This document shows positions 8,930-15,019 of a DNA stretch of 15,019 nt, piece by piece. The stretch covers positions 1 through 15,019 of the forward strand of contig JAIOSZ010000072.1 of NCBI GenBank assembly GCA_021107335.1, read 5' to 3'. Position 1 is the stretch's first letter. Every line of letters begins with the position of its first letter. Source of the DNA: Desulfuromonadaceae bacterium (GTDB taxonomy: Bacteria > Desulfobacterota > Desulfuromonadia > Desulfuromonadales > Syntrophotaleaceae). The notes beneath the pieces are model-generated. The model was not told where the DNA came from. It saw only the letters and a list, made by a program, of their open reading frames with translations, and made no database searches. The translations under genes were made by a program, and so were the position numbers.

Positions 8930-8945
8930 TGGCAATTAATTGCCA
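8930..8945. promoter_or_regulatory. Perfect 16-base palindrome in the topA leader
   Basis: TGGCAATTAATTGCCA is its own reverse complement and lies 19 bases upstream of the topA ATG (8910), in the 105-base gap after smg. Its position suggests a dimeric-repressor operator, an AT-rich promoter element, or a short hairpin in the leader. A CAATTG sequence follows on the topA side (8919-8924). I do not recognise the binding protein. Confidence 0.5.
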
Positions 8946-8983
8946 GGCCATAAGAAGATTGCGAGCAAGGCTCTAATCGAAAC

Positions 8984-9004
8984 GGGCCGCGGAGTCCGCA
9001 GCCC
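8984..9004 (-). terminator. Possible weak terminator or hairpin after smg
   Basis: On the minus strand GGGCTGCGG and CCGCGGCCC can pair around ACT with one mismatch, 11 bases after the smg stop codon. Only GTTTCGATT follows, so the T-tract is poor. It may attenuate rather than end transcription into topA, or be a transcript-stabilising stem. Confidence 0.35.
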
Positions 9005-9015
9005 ATCTGTCGATG

Positions 9016-9498
9016 TCAATGGTAGAGCCGCGTCCAGTCGTCGTCCATGAAGCAATCGACCTCTCGCAACCATTCGTTGTGAGACCTGGTCAGCAGGGTC
9101 AGGGCAGTCAAATTCTTCATGTCGGCGAGGGTCACTTCGTCCTCGTCTAACTGAACGGCTTTTTGTATGATGTCCTCCTGGGAGGCATCATCGAGAATGC
9201 CCAGTCCGCGTATCTGCGTCAAAAAACCCCGTCCTTCGCAGGAAATGGCCTGGCGCTCTTCAGTAGTGAAAATACGTTGGCTGGGAATGGTCAGTTCGGT
9301 GTGTGAAGAAGTGCCACCCTGGTAGGAAAAGCTTTCCATCCAGAGAAATGCGGCATCAATTTCTTCGGTGTTGAAACCTGAAGCCAGTAATTCTTCAACA
9401 ATGTCGCTACTGGAGGGGAGCCGATTCTCTTCGGCGACATACTGGGCGATGATGCTGACAATGGCCAGCACTCGTTCTTTTGGTGGGTTCCCGGTCAT
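9016..9498 (-). CDS. smg: Smg family protein (DUF494)
   Basis: Small cytosolic protein of the DUF494/Smg family, biochemical role not established. The name comes from its place beside smf (dprA) in E. coli, and the same adjacency is seen here. The 160-residue product has a helical N-terminal half (VLAIVSIIAQYVAEE; SSSDIVEELLASGFNTEEIDAAFLWME) and the most diagnostic block SQRIFTTEERQAISCEGRGF (73-92), followed by ILDDASQEDIIQKAVQLDEDEVTLADMKNL, which matches the E. coli Smg pattern closely (shown here in separate pieces). Its ATG overlaps the dprA stop codon as ATGA, with GGAGG three bases upstream, so translation of dprA and smg is probably coupled. Confidence 0.9.
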   Translation of the reverse strand: MTGNPPKERVLAIVSIIAQYVAEENRLPSSSDIVEELLASGFNTEEIDAAFLWMESFSYQGGTSSHTELTIPSQRIFTTEERQAISCEGRGFLTQIRGLGILDDASQEDIIQKAVQLDEDEVTLADMKNLTALTLLTRSHNEWLREVDCFMDDDWTRLYH

Positions 9499-10607
9499 AA
9501 ACCTCCGCGTTGCTTGGGGGGTCTTTTACGGATGTATCGCATTCCGGGGAGCTGTTCTGCTCCGCCTTCGAGTTCTAGGTGCAGTAAAATAGCCGAAAGC
9601 TCCATAGCTGTCAAGGAGCATTTCCTGGCCAGTTGGTCGACATGGAGAGGTTCCTCGCCGAGGTTTCGATAGACCATCAACTGTTCGTTGCTCAGATGCT
9701 CCGGTAGCGGGTCGTTGGTCAGAATCGACAGGTCGGCAGAGGTTCCGGGCCAGAGTACTTCGAGGATGTCCCGCGCTTCGGTTACCAAATGGGCACCATC
9801 TTTGAGCAGGCGATTGACCCCGCCACCCGTTTGCGAGTAGACCGGGCCGGGCACGGCAAATACCTCCCGTCCTTGTTCCAGGGCGAAGTCAGCCGTTAGC
9901 AGAGAACCGCTTTTCTCCGCAGCTTCAACGATTAAAACCCCTTTGCTTAAGCCACTGATGATGCGGTTGCGGCCCGGAAAATGTCCGGCCAGCGGCGGTG
10001 TGCCGGGCGGGTATTCGGAGAGGATGGCGCCCTGTGCGATGATGTCTTGAGCCAGGCAGGAATTCTCCGGCGGATAGACCACGTCGATGCCGCAACCAAG
10101 CACCGCGACGGTGTGACCTGTCTCCAGGGCGCCCTTGTGAGCTGCACTGTCGATACCTCGTGCCAGGCCGCTGACCACTGTAACATTGTGAGCTGCCAGT
10201 TCGGCGCAGATTTCCGTCGTTAGTTGCCGCCCGGAACGAGATGCCCGGCGAGCGCCGACAACGGCAAACGCCTGCTGTTTGGGTAGGGAGCCAAGGATAT
10301 AGAGCAGGGCTGGGGGATCGTAGATGGTACGCAGTGCTGCGGGGTAGTGCTGCTGATCCCAGAGGGTGACGATGGTGACGCACAACTCATCGAGGAGCTG
10401 GGTGGTTTTCAGCAGTTGTGGATCGTGGGGGGCAGGCAGTGCTACAGCTACCGCCGGCCGAATGCGGGCCTTTTGCTGCCAGGCTTTCGCGTCGGCAGCA
10501 AGAATCGCCGATACCGAGCCGAAGGCTTCCATCAGGCGGATCAATCCAACACGGCCGAGGCCGCTGGTCAGATGCAGGCGTAACCAATCCTGTTGTTCTC
10601 TGGTCAT
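9495..10607 (-). CDS. dprA: DNA processing protein DprA (Smf)
   Basis: Binds incoming single-stranded DNA during natural transformation, shields it from nucleases and loads RecA. The 370-residue product has an N-terminal helix-hairpin-helix/SAM-like region (SGLGRVGLIRLMEAFGS, 15-31). The central Rossmann domain shows FAVVGARRASRSG (114-126), VVSGLARGIDSAAHKGAL (144-161), AVLGCGIDVVYPPEN (168-182), FPGRNRIISGLSKGVLIVEA (210-229) and GSLLTADFALEQGREVFAVPG (234-254). A C-terminal winged-helix region covers about 305-360. I chose ATG 10607. A TTG at 10631 extends the frame but lies inside the terminator hairpin of the upstream gene and has no ribosome-binding site; the ATG also lacks a strong one. 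The presence of dprA does not by itself show competence, since the gene is widespread. Confidence 0.96.
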   Translation of the reverse strand: MTREQQDWLRLHLTSGLGRVGLIRLMEAFGSVSAILAADAKAWQQKARIRPAVAVALPAPHDPQLLKTTQLLDELCVTIVTLWDQQHYPAALRTIYDPPALLYILGSLPKQQAFAVVGARRASRSGRQLTTEICAELAAHNVTVVSGLARGIDSAAHKGALETGHTVAVLGCGIDVVYPPENSCLAQDIIAQGAILSEYPPGTPPLAGHFPGRNRIISGLSKGVLIVEAAEKSGSLLTADFALEQGREVFAVPGPVYSQTGGGVNRLLKDGAHLVTEARDILEVLWPGTSADLSILTNDPLPEHLSNEQLMVYRNLGEEPLHVDQLARKCSLTAMELSAILLHLELEGGAEQLPGMRYIRKRPPKQRGGL

Positions 10608-10628
10608 AATAGTTGTCGTTGGGAAAAA

Positions 10629-10662
10629 CAAAAAGGATTGAATTAATATTCAATCCTTTTTG
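10629..10662 (-). terminator. Intrinsic terminator between the LysM gene and dprA
   Basis: A perfect 15-base inverted repeat (CAAAAAGGATTGAAT and its complement) surrounds a TAAT loop, 49 bases after the LysM gene's stop. On the minus strand the descending arm ends CCTTTTTG and continues TTTTTCCC. The A-run/T-run symmetry means it could also work on the plus strand. It probably separates the cpoB-LysM unit from dprA-smg-topA, which implies a dprA promoter near or within 10608-10628, or readthrough. Confidence 0.82.
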
Positions 10663-10711
10663 CGGTAATAGATCTTTTTGTACCCTGGAGTGCGTAGTCG
10701 TTGCTGGCCGC

Positions 10712-11719
10712 CTATTCAGCTGGAGTGATAACGCGGTCACCGGCGTAGATGGCATCGGTCGACTTAAGAACCAGGGCGGCTGCCGTCTCGGCATGGGTGC
10801 TCACTACCACGGCGGCACCGAGCAGAGCGTCCGGCAGGGGCAAGTGGTGACCCTGCAGGGCCGCTTTGGTTTGCTTGCGGGGGCGGGTGATATAGAGCAT
10901 GTTGCCTTGCTGCAAGCCATCCTGATGGCCGAGATCGATGAAGATGATATCGTGCTGGCTGAGAGCCAGTTTCTCGTTTTCGCCGCTGATTATGTAGCCG
11001 CTCAAGGGCTGCTGGGCCTTGTGCAAGGTAATCTCCTGCTGCGGCAGTTGGCTAGGAATGAGTCGCGCGCCGCGGAGGATTTCCTTGTCGCTGCGCACGA
11101 TAACGGCAGTGGCTATTGGCGGCGTGCTCTGCACAATGCGAACCTGCCCCACCACAGAGGTCTGGTGGCCGAGGGCTTTGCCCGTTACCGGGTGCTCGAT
11201 CTTCTTGCCGACCTGGATCAAAGTATAAAGGTCGCCCGGCTGCAGGCCCTGGGGGGCTTCGATTTCAACAAAAACCAGATCCTCTGCGACCATCAGCAGG
11301 CGGTTGTCGGTGGCGTCGACTAAGGTGCCGGCAGTCTCCAGCTGGCCGAGGCTAATGAAGCCTTCGGTGCTGCTGAAAGCTTTAACGGTGAGTTCTGGTT
11401 GCGGTTCGGGTAGGGCCGTCTCTGCTACGGTTTCGGGTTGTTCACCTTCGCCGGGCTCAACGAACTCCGGCAGAAAAACGATGCGACCGTCGTAAATGGC
11501 GACTTTCTGCCCTGGGTAGATCAGGTGAGGATTGGTCACGAAGGGGTTGTGAGACCAGAGGTTGGGCCAATAATAAGGGTCCTTGATGAAGCGCTGTGAA
11601 ATGCCCCACAGGGTGTCCCCTTGCTTTATCGTGTAGATTTGCGGTTTAGTCTGAGCTGCAGCAGAAAGGGGCAGCAATAGCAGGCAGCAGAGCAACAGTG
11701 CTTTTTGAAAGATGGACAT
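10712..11719 (-). CDS. Exported LysM-domain peptidoglycan-binding protein
   Basis: Predicted periplasmic or envelope protein of 335 residues. Residues 1-22 form a Sec signal peptide (basic start, hydrophobic LLLCCLLLLPL, cleavage after AAA). A LysM domain follows at 28-76, with YTIKQGDTLWGISQRF and LIYPGQKVAIY marking its ends; such domains bind N-acetylglucosamine chains of peptidoglycan. The rest (about 110-335) shows repeated beta-rich segments (GDLYTLIQVG; DIIFIDLGHQDGLQQGNMLYI; GDRVITP), resembling the uncharacterised C-terminal parts of LysM proteins found beside dprA in deltaproteobacteria. No catalytic domain is visible. The ATG has AGGGGG five bases upstream. The gene follows cpoB by 69 bases and ends before a strong terminator. 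Confidence 0.86.
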   Translation of the reverse strand: MSIFQKALLLCCLLLLPLSAAAQTKPQIYTIKQGDTLWGISQRFIKDPYYWPNLWSHNPFVTNPHLIYPGQKVAIYDGRIVFLPEFVEPGEGEQPETVAETALPEPQPELTVKAFSSTEGFISLGQLETAGTLVDATDNRLLMVAEDLVFVEIEAPQGLQPGDLYTLIQVGKKIEHPVTGKALGHQTSVVGQVRIVQSTPPIATAVIVRSDKEILRGARLIPSQLPQQEITLHKAQQPLSGYIISGENEKLALSQHDIIFIDLGHQDGLQQGNMLYITRPRKQTKAALQGHHLPLPDALLGAAVVVSTHAETAAALVLKSTDAIYAGDRVITPAE

Positions 11720-11788
11720 GGGGACCCCCTATTATTAACAAATGTAAGATGTCTCTGGTAAGCGGGTGGCTGCGGGTCTTGGGTAGTT

Positions 11789-12457
11789 TCAGTTGCCAGC
11801 CTTTGCCCTAGCCGCCGCCGGGCTGTTCGGGTAGCGCCGCAGCAGTAGCTGCTGTGCCTCTCGAGCCTGCTCGAATTGATTGACCCGGCGCAGTGCCGGA
11901 ACCATTTTCAGCAAGGCCTCGGGGGCTTTGCCGCTATCGGGATACTGAGAGGCCGCTTTTTCAAATTCGACCACCGCTTGTTGGTAATCCGCAAGAGCGT
12001 AATAGCATTCTCCGAGCCAATATTGGGCATTCCCTGCATAGTCGTTGCCTGAATAGTTGTCGATAAAGGTGTTAAAGCCTTTAATGGCCGGCTGGTAGCG
12101 GCCGGCAGCGTAATCGGCAAAGGCACGCAGATAAAGTTCCGTTGGGGAGCCTTGGGGGGCCGTTGGGGGGGAAGTTGGGAGGGTTGATTCGGTCTTTTGC
12201 CAGCCCGTGGTGCCCTTTTCCGCTGCTCTCTGCTGTAATTTGTCGGTTACGGCCTGTTGTTTATCCAGCCGGGTTTCCAGCAACAGCAACTGTTGTTGCA
12301 TCTGGTCGATGCGTTGATCCAGTTGCTGTTGAGTGCTGTTCAACCGGGCGATATCCTTCAGCGCCTTGGAGCTGTTTGGATTCTGAGCCGGGACAGCGCA
12401 ACCGCCGAGAAAAGAGCCTGCAAGTAGCATCACTATGAAGTGTAGTTCAAAGCGCAT
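11789..12457 (-). CDS. cpoB: CpoB/YbgF-like outer-membrane lipoprotein with coiled coil and TPR repeats
   Basis: CpoB (YbgF) links Tol-Pal-driven outer-membrane constriction to peptidoglycan synthesis at division. The 222-residue product has a lipoprotein signal (LLAGSFLGGC, lipid-bearing C20; residue +2 is Ala, so outer-membrane sorting is expected). A coiled coil rich in Gln and Leu spans about 32-80, then a Pro/Thr/Ser linker (90-105), then TPR repeats at about 105-215 (AFADYAAGRYQPAIKGFNTF; AQYWLGECYYALADYQQAV; ALLKMVPALRRVNQFEQA). E. coli CpoB is a soluble periplasmic protein, so the lipobox is a difference. It is the first gene after the divergent promoter region and no tol or pal gene is adjacent. 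The ATG has AGGA five bases upstream. Confidence 0.88.
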   Translation of the reverse strand: MRFELHFIVMLLAGSFLGGCAVPAQNPNSSKALKDIARLNSTQQQLDQRIDQMQQQLLLLETRLDKQQAVTDKLQQRAAEKGTTGWQKTESTLPTSPPTAPQGSPTELYLRAFADYAAGRYQPAIKGFNTFIDNYSGNDYAGNAQYWLGECYYALADYQQAVVEFEKAASQYPDSGKAPEALLKMVPALRRVNQFEQAREAQQLLLRRYPNSPAAARAKAGN

Positions 12458-12520
12458 TGTAATCCTGTTCGGGCAGCCAGTTCATCGCCTGGGCCTAAAG
12501 GGTGGGTAACTGGTTAGAAA

Positions 12521-12547
12521 ATTATAGGCTTTTTAGACACTTGTCAA
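12521..12547 (-). promoter_or_regulatory. Promoter with consensus hexamers for cpoB-LysM
   Basis: On the minus strand TTGACA (12547-12542) is followed by TATAAT (12526-12521), both exact sigma-70 consensus hexamers, with a 15-base spacer that is two bases shorter than ideal. A less perfect -10 with 17-base spacing (TAATTT) is also available two bases further on. Transcription would start near 12514, about 57 bases before the cpoB ATG. The -35 box lies inside a CTTGACAAG inverted repeat that could serve as an operator. Confidence 0.72.
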
Positions 12548-12700
12548 GGGGCAATGGGGTTGTGAAGGGTATCCGTCACCTTTTCCCAGAGGCTGTTTTT
12601 ATGTTACCTTGCATGACAATGACAAGTCTGTCTCGAAAAGGATAAAGCCGCCTGGGAGGGCGCTGGTTCCTCAATGGTTTTTGAAGGAGAAGTACAGCAT

Positions 12701-13921
12701 ATGCGTCAACCTGAATTACTGGCCCCGGCAGGGGACTTGGAAAAACTGGAAGCGGCTCTGGCTTACGGGGCCGATGCGGTGTATCTAGGCGGGGATCACT
12801 TTGGCCTGCGAGCTTTGGCCAGCAACTTCAGCCTGCTCCAGTTGAAGCAAGCCAAAGATTTGGTACATGCCGCCGGCAAAAAAATCTACCTGACTTTAAA
12901 TGCCTCTCTTCGCCCGGCAGAACTCGCTGCGTTGAACGGTTATCTGGAAGAGTTGCGACCCCTTGATCTTGATGCCTATATTGTGGCGGATCCCGGGGTG
13001 TTTGCGATGGTTCGGCGTGTGGATCCCGACCGCGAGATACATCTGTCGACCCAGGTCAACACAACCAATGGCGCTGCCGCTGAGTTTTGGCGGGCGGCGG
13101 GGGGCAAGCGCGTTAACCTGGCTCGGGAGTTATCGCTGGAAGAAATAAGGGCGGTCCGTGCGACGACCACCGCGGAGATTGAGGTATTTGTCCACGGCGC
13201 CCAATGTGTGGCTTATTCCGGGCGCTGCCTACTGTCGGCGGCTCTGGTTGATCGTAGCGCCAACAGTGGTCTGTGTGCTCAATCCTGTCGTTGGCGATAT
13301 GCCTTGATGGAGGAAAAACGCCCGGGTCAATATTTGTCCATCGAAGAGGATTCCCGGGGTAGCTATATCATGAATAGTCGCGATCTCTGTTTGGTCGACT
13401 ATCTGCCCCAGCTAGTTGAAGCCGGAGTCGACAGTTTTAAAATCGAAGGACGGATGAAGGGGCGCTACTATGTGGCGGCCGTTACCCGCGTCTATCGGGC
13501 CGCCCTCGATTGCTACCTGGCCGATCCTGAGGGCTACCGTTGTGACCCTGTCTGGCGGCAGGAGCTGGAAAAGATCAGTCATCGGCCCTATGGCAAAGGG
13601 TTTTTGACCGAGGCCGAGGATGCTCAGGTCCATAGCGGCGATTCTATCTATCGACGCAGTTATGACTTTGTTGGCGTAGTCTTGTCGCTCGGTGAGGATG
13701 GGCGAGGGCTTGTCGAGGGACGTAATCGTTTTTTCCCGGGCGAGGACCTGGAGTTAATCGGTCCGGGAATGCGTCAGGTGACTTTTCCCGTCGGCTCTTT
13801 GGCGTCCGAAAAAGAGCAACCTTTGACTGTCGCCCAGCCCAATGCGCGAATTCTTATGCAGTTGCCGTCTGGTAGCCAACCCGGTGACTTGCTGCGGCGG
13901 CAGGTGGCATCGCCGGACTGA
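12701..13921 (+). CDS. U32-family protein (TrhP/RlhA/YegQ-like), putative RNA hydroxylation factor
   Basis: Member of the peptidase U32 family, whose bacterial proteins mostly turn out to be iron-sulfur hydroxylation factors for tRNA, rRNA or ubiquinone precursors rather than general proteases. The 406-residue product opens with PELLAPAGDLEKLEAALAYG (4-23). The family signature is EVFVHGAQCVAYSGRCLLS (161-179), followed by C192 and C196, so C169, C176, C192 and C196 are candidate cluster ligands. SFKIEGRMKG (245-254) and the C-terminal beta-barrel region follow. The length and end best fit the YegQ/TrhP group, which acts on uridine-34 of tRNA; this is inference. The start at 12701 has AAGGAG eleven bases upstream; the ATG at 12674 has no ribosome-binding site. 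It is transcribed divergently from cpoB. Confidence 0.9.
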   Translation: MRQPELLAPAGDLEKLEAALAYGADAVYLGGDHFGLRALASNFSLLQLKQAKDLVHAAGKKIYLTLNASLRPAELAALNGYLEELRPLDLDAYIVADPGVFAMVRRVDPDREIHLSTQVNTTNGAAAEFWRAAGGKRVNLARELSLEEIRAVRATTTAEIEVFVHGAQCVAYSGRCLLSAALVDRSANSGLCAQSCRWRYALMEEKRPGQYLSIEEDSRGSYIMNSRDLCLVDYLPQLVEAGVDSFKIEGRMKGRYYVAAVTRVYRAALDCYLADPEGYRCDPVWRQELEKISHRPYGKGFLTEAEDAQVHSGDSIYRRSYDFVGVVLSLGEDGRGLVEGRNRFFPGEDLELIGPGMRQVTFPVGSLASEKEQPLTVAQPNARILMQLPSGSQPGDLLRRQVASPD

Positions 13922-13992
13922 TGCTTTGCTGGGTGGATTGTTTAATAGTGCGGCGTTGTTTCTTTCCTGAAGGCCGGTTTTTTAAGCTGGCC

Positions 13993-14652
13993 CTACGCCC
14001 GGACGGCCCAGATTTTTTGGCGTATAACATCGCAACAACTTAGGTCTCGGCCGTAAACAGCTCCAGTGTCGAGGCCGATCCGATCGGGCTTAAGGTGCGG
14101 CTTGCCCATGGGAGTATGGCCGAAAACAATGGTTTTGCCCCAGCGATATTTGGATTTGAGGAAGTCTTCACGAATCCAGAGCAAGTCTTCCTCTTTCTGG
14201 TTTTTCAGCGAGACCTCAGGGCGAAGCCCGGCGTGGACAAAAAAATGATGCTCTGTCTCAAAAGTGAGCCGTAAATCGCGGAGGAATTGCAGATGGCTCG
14301 GTGGAATCGTTAGCTGTCCCTTTTTCCGGTAGCTGTAGAGGGTGGTTGTGCCACCGTTCAGCAGATAGCGCAGACGTTCGCGTCCGGCAAGAAAATTATG
14401 CAACATCGCTTCATGGTTGCCCTTGAGAAAAACCGTTTGCGGCCATTGCTGGCGAAAATCGAGCAAATAGTCGATTACTCCGCGAGGATCGGGGCCGCGA
14501 TCGATGTAATCCCCCAAGAAGACGACCTGATCTTCCGCGCATGGTGCGACCTGCCGCATCAGTTCCTGCAGCAGGCCGCGGCAGCCGTGGATGTCCCCTA
14601 CCGCCAGAAGTCTCCCCTGTGTGGGGTTCTGTGAAAACTCCGAACAGGTCAT
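13993..14652 (-). CDS. PPP-family metallophosphatase (PrpA/ApaH-like serine/threonine phosphatase)
   Basis: Dinuclear-metal phosphatase of the calcineurin-like PPP group. The 219 residues contain all the core motifs: GDIHG (19-23), GDYIDRG (47-53), GNHE (78-81), HAG (140-142) and GHTPMGKP (178-185), then LDTGAVYG (194-201). Metal ligands and the catalytic His are thus intact. The length fits bacterial PrpA/PrpB-type protein phosphatases; a bis(5'-nucleosyl)-tetraphosphatase (ApaH) role is less likely because ApaH is longer, about 280 residues. The substrate cannot be inferred. No partner kinase is visible nearby. The ATG at 14652 has GAGG five bases upstream. The gene is convergent with the U32 gene, 71 bases apart; an imperfect GGCC-stem hairpin between them (about 13973-13992) lacks a normal T-tract. 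Confidence 0.92.
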   Translation of the reverse strand: MTCSEFSQNPTQGRLLAVGDIHGCRGLLQELMRQVAPCAEDQVVFLGDYIDRGPDPRGVIDYLLDFRQQWPQTVFLKGNHEAMLHNFLAGRERLRYLLNGGTTTLYSYRKKGQLTIPPSHLQFLRDLRLTFETEHHFFVHAGLRPEVSLKNQKEEDLLWIREDFLKSKYRWGKTIVFGHTPMGKPHLKPDRIGLDTGAVYGRDLSCCDVIRQKIWAVRA

Positions 14653-14974
14653 ATTGCCCTCGTTTTCCGTTGTTGAATGCGATTGTCAATTCGAGGCCGT
14701 CGCCCTTGGTCAAGATTTGTCAAAAATGGCCGTGCTTTGACCTGATGGCCGCCTTCGACGGGCACGACTGTGGTTTAAATGCCACACTTTTTGTGAGTGG
14801 TCGGGTCGGGATACTGACGATTTTTTGTCCGTAATCTCGCCATATACAAGGCCTGGCCAGTGTTTTTGCCTTGAGCGCTGTTTGTGTTGGCATCTTTGTT
14901 GAATATATCAACTGCAAAGAAGAAATGCAGCCGGTATAAGCAATTAGTGTTGCTCGGCGGGAAAGGAAAGATCG
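14653..14974. other. 322-base non-coding region between divergent genes
   Basis: No convincing gene is seen here. A 93-codon minus-strand frame (14720-15001) has biased, unrelated composition and overlaps the partial gene at the right edge, so I treat it as chance. The stretch is AT-richer than its neighbours. It contains TTGGCA with TTGA twelve bases from the GG (14887-14902), loosely like a sigma-54 -24/-12 element, and an inverted repeat GTTGA-ATATA-TCAAC (14899-14913) that could be an operator. The upstream signals of the phosphatase gene should lie at its left end, but I cannot pick a promoter there. Confidence 0.5.
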
Positions 14975-15019
14975 ATGAGACAGATTATGATAATGATCCA
15001 AGTAATGTTGCTACTGGTT
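14975..15019 (+). CDS. Start of a plus-strand gene, probably exported or membrane protein, cut by window
   Basis: Fifteen codons are visible: MRQIMIMIQVMLLLV. A basic residue followed by a hydrophobic run is typical of a signal peptide or membrane anchor. AAAGGA lies seven bases upstream of the ATG, a good ribosome-binding site. Nothing more can be said about its function. The short open length makes this a tentative call that rests mainly on the ribosome-binding site and the hydrophobic N-terminus. Confidence 0.5.
   Translation, partial: MRQIMIMIQVMLLLV

Noticed and set aside
8911..9006. Longer topA start adding 32 residues
   Set aside because: The extra residues include the leader palindrome region, do not resemble any TopA N-terminus, and the ATG at 8910 has a ribosome-binding site and starts exactly at the TOPRIM domain.
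10613..11323. 236-codon plus-strand open frame
   Set aside because: It is antisense to the LysM gene, which has a signal peptide, a recognisable domain and a ribosome-binding site. The frame has no family features and starts inside the terminator region.
13973..13992. Bidirectional terminator between the U32 and phosphatase genes
   Set aside because: The stem is only about six pairs with a wobble, and its T-run sits in the loop rather than after the stem, so I do not list it as a terminator.
14720..15001. 93-codon minus-strand open frame at the right end
   Set aside because: It has no recognisable domain, no clear ribosome-binding site, and it overlaps the better supported plus-strand start at 14975.

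Overview
This window is ordinary, gene-dense chromosome from a GC-rich Gram-negative bacterium. It is not a mobile or accessory island. The gene order dprA–smg–topA–trmFO, preceded by a LysM protein and a CpoB-like lipoprotein, together with a folate-dependent TrmFO, degenerate signalling domains and U32/Maf/YggS housekeeping genes, looks most like a deltaproteobacterium of the Desulfuromonadales (Geobacter/Pelobacter/Desulfuromonas type). That assignment rests on gene content and family resemblance only. No rRNA, tRNA, insertion sequence, phage gene or CRISPR array was seen.

Layout. Nearly everything from 1 to 12457 is on the minus strand, so transcription runs from right to left. The first gene transcribed is cpoB (11789-12457), under a promoter with consensus hexamers at 12521-12547. 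It is followed by a LysM cell-wall protein (10712-11719) and a perfect hairpin terminator (10629-10662). Next come dprA and smg, overlapping by 4 bases, then topA with a palindrome in its leader, a second terminator (6311-6340), and trmFO. A multidomain PocR-like/GAF/GAF/degenerate-GGDEF signalling protein follows (2809-4743) with its own likely promoter. Then come maf, yggS and a sodium-dependent NSS-family transporter that runs off the left edge. The right end is mixed: a plus-strand U32-family protein (12701-13921), a convergent minus-strand PPP-type phosphatase (13993-14652), a 322-base non-coding stretch, and the first 15 codons of a plus-strand gene at the right edge.

How the genes fit together. 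The central block covers DNA and RNA maintenance: DprA loads RecA on incoming single-stranded DNA, TopA removes negative supercoils, and TrmFO makes tRNA ribothymidine-54. The cpoB/LysM pair belongs to the envelope. Maf and YggS deal with nucleotide and pyridoxal-phosphate housekeeping.

The most distinctive points are: TopA ends in four zinc ribbons plus eleven exact KKPAA repeats, encoded by DNA units that differ only at synonymous positions. The signalling protein has a cysteine-rich N-terminal sensor and a GGDEF domain whose catalytic motif is destroyed. A perfect 16-base palindrome lies in the topA leader. CpoB carries a lipobox and heads its own operon, with no Tol-Pal genes beside it in the window. 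No wholly new system is evident.
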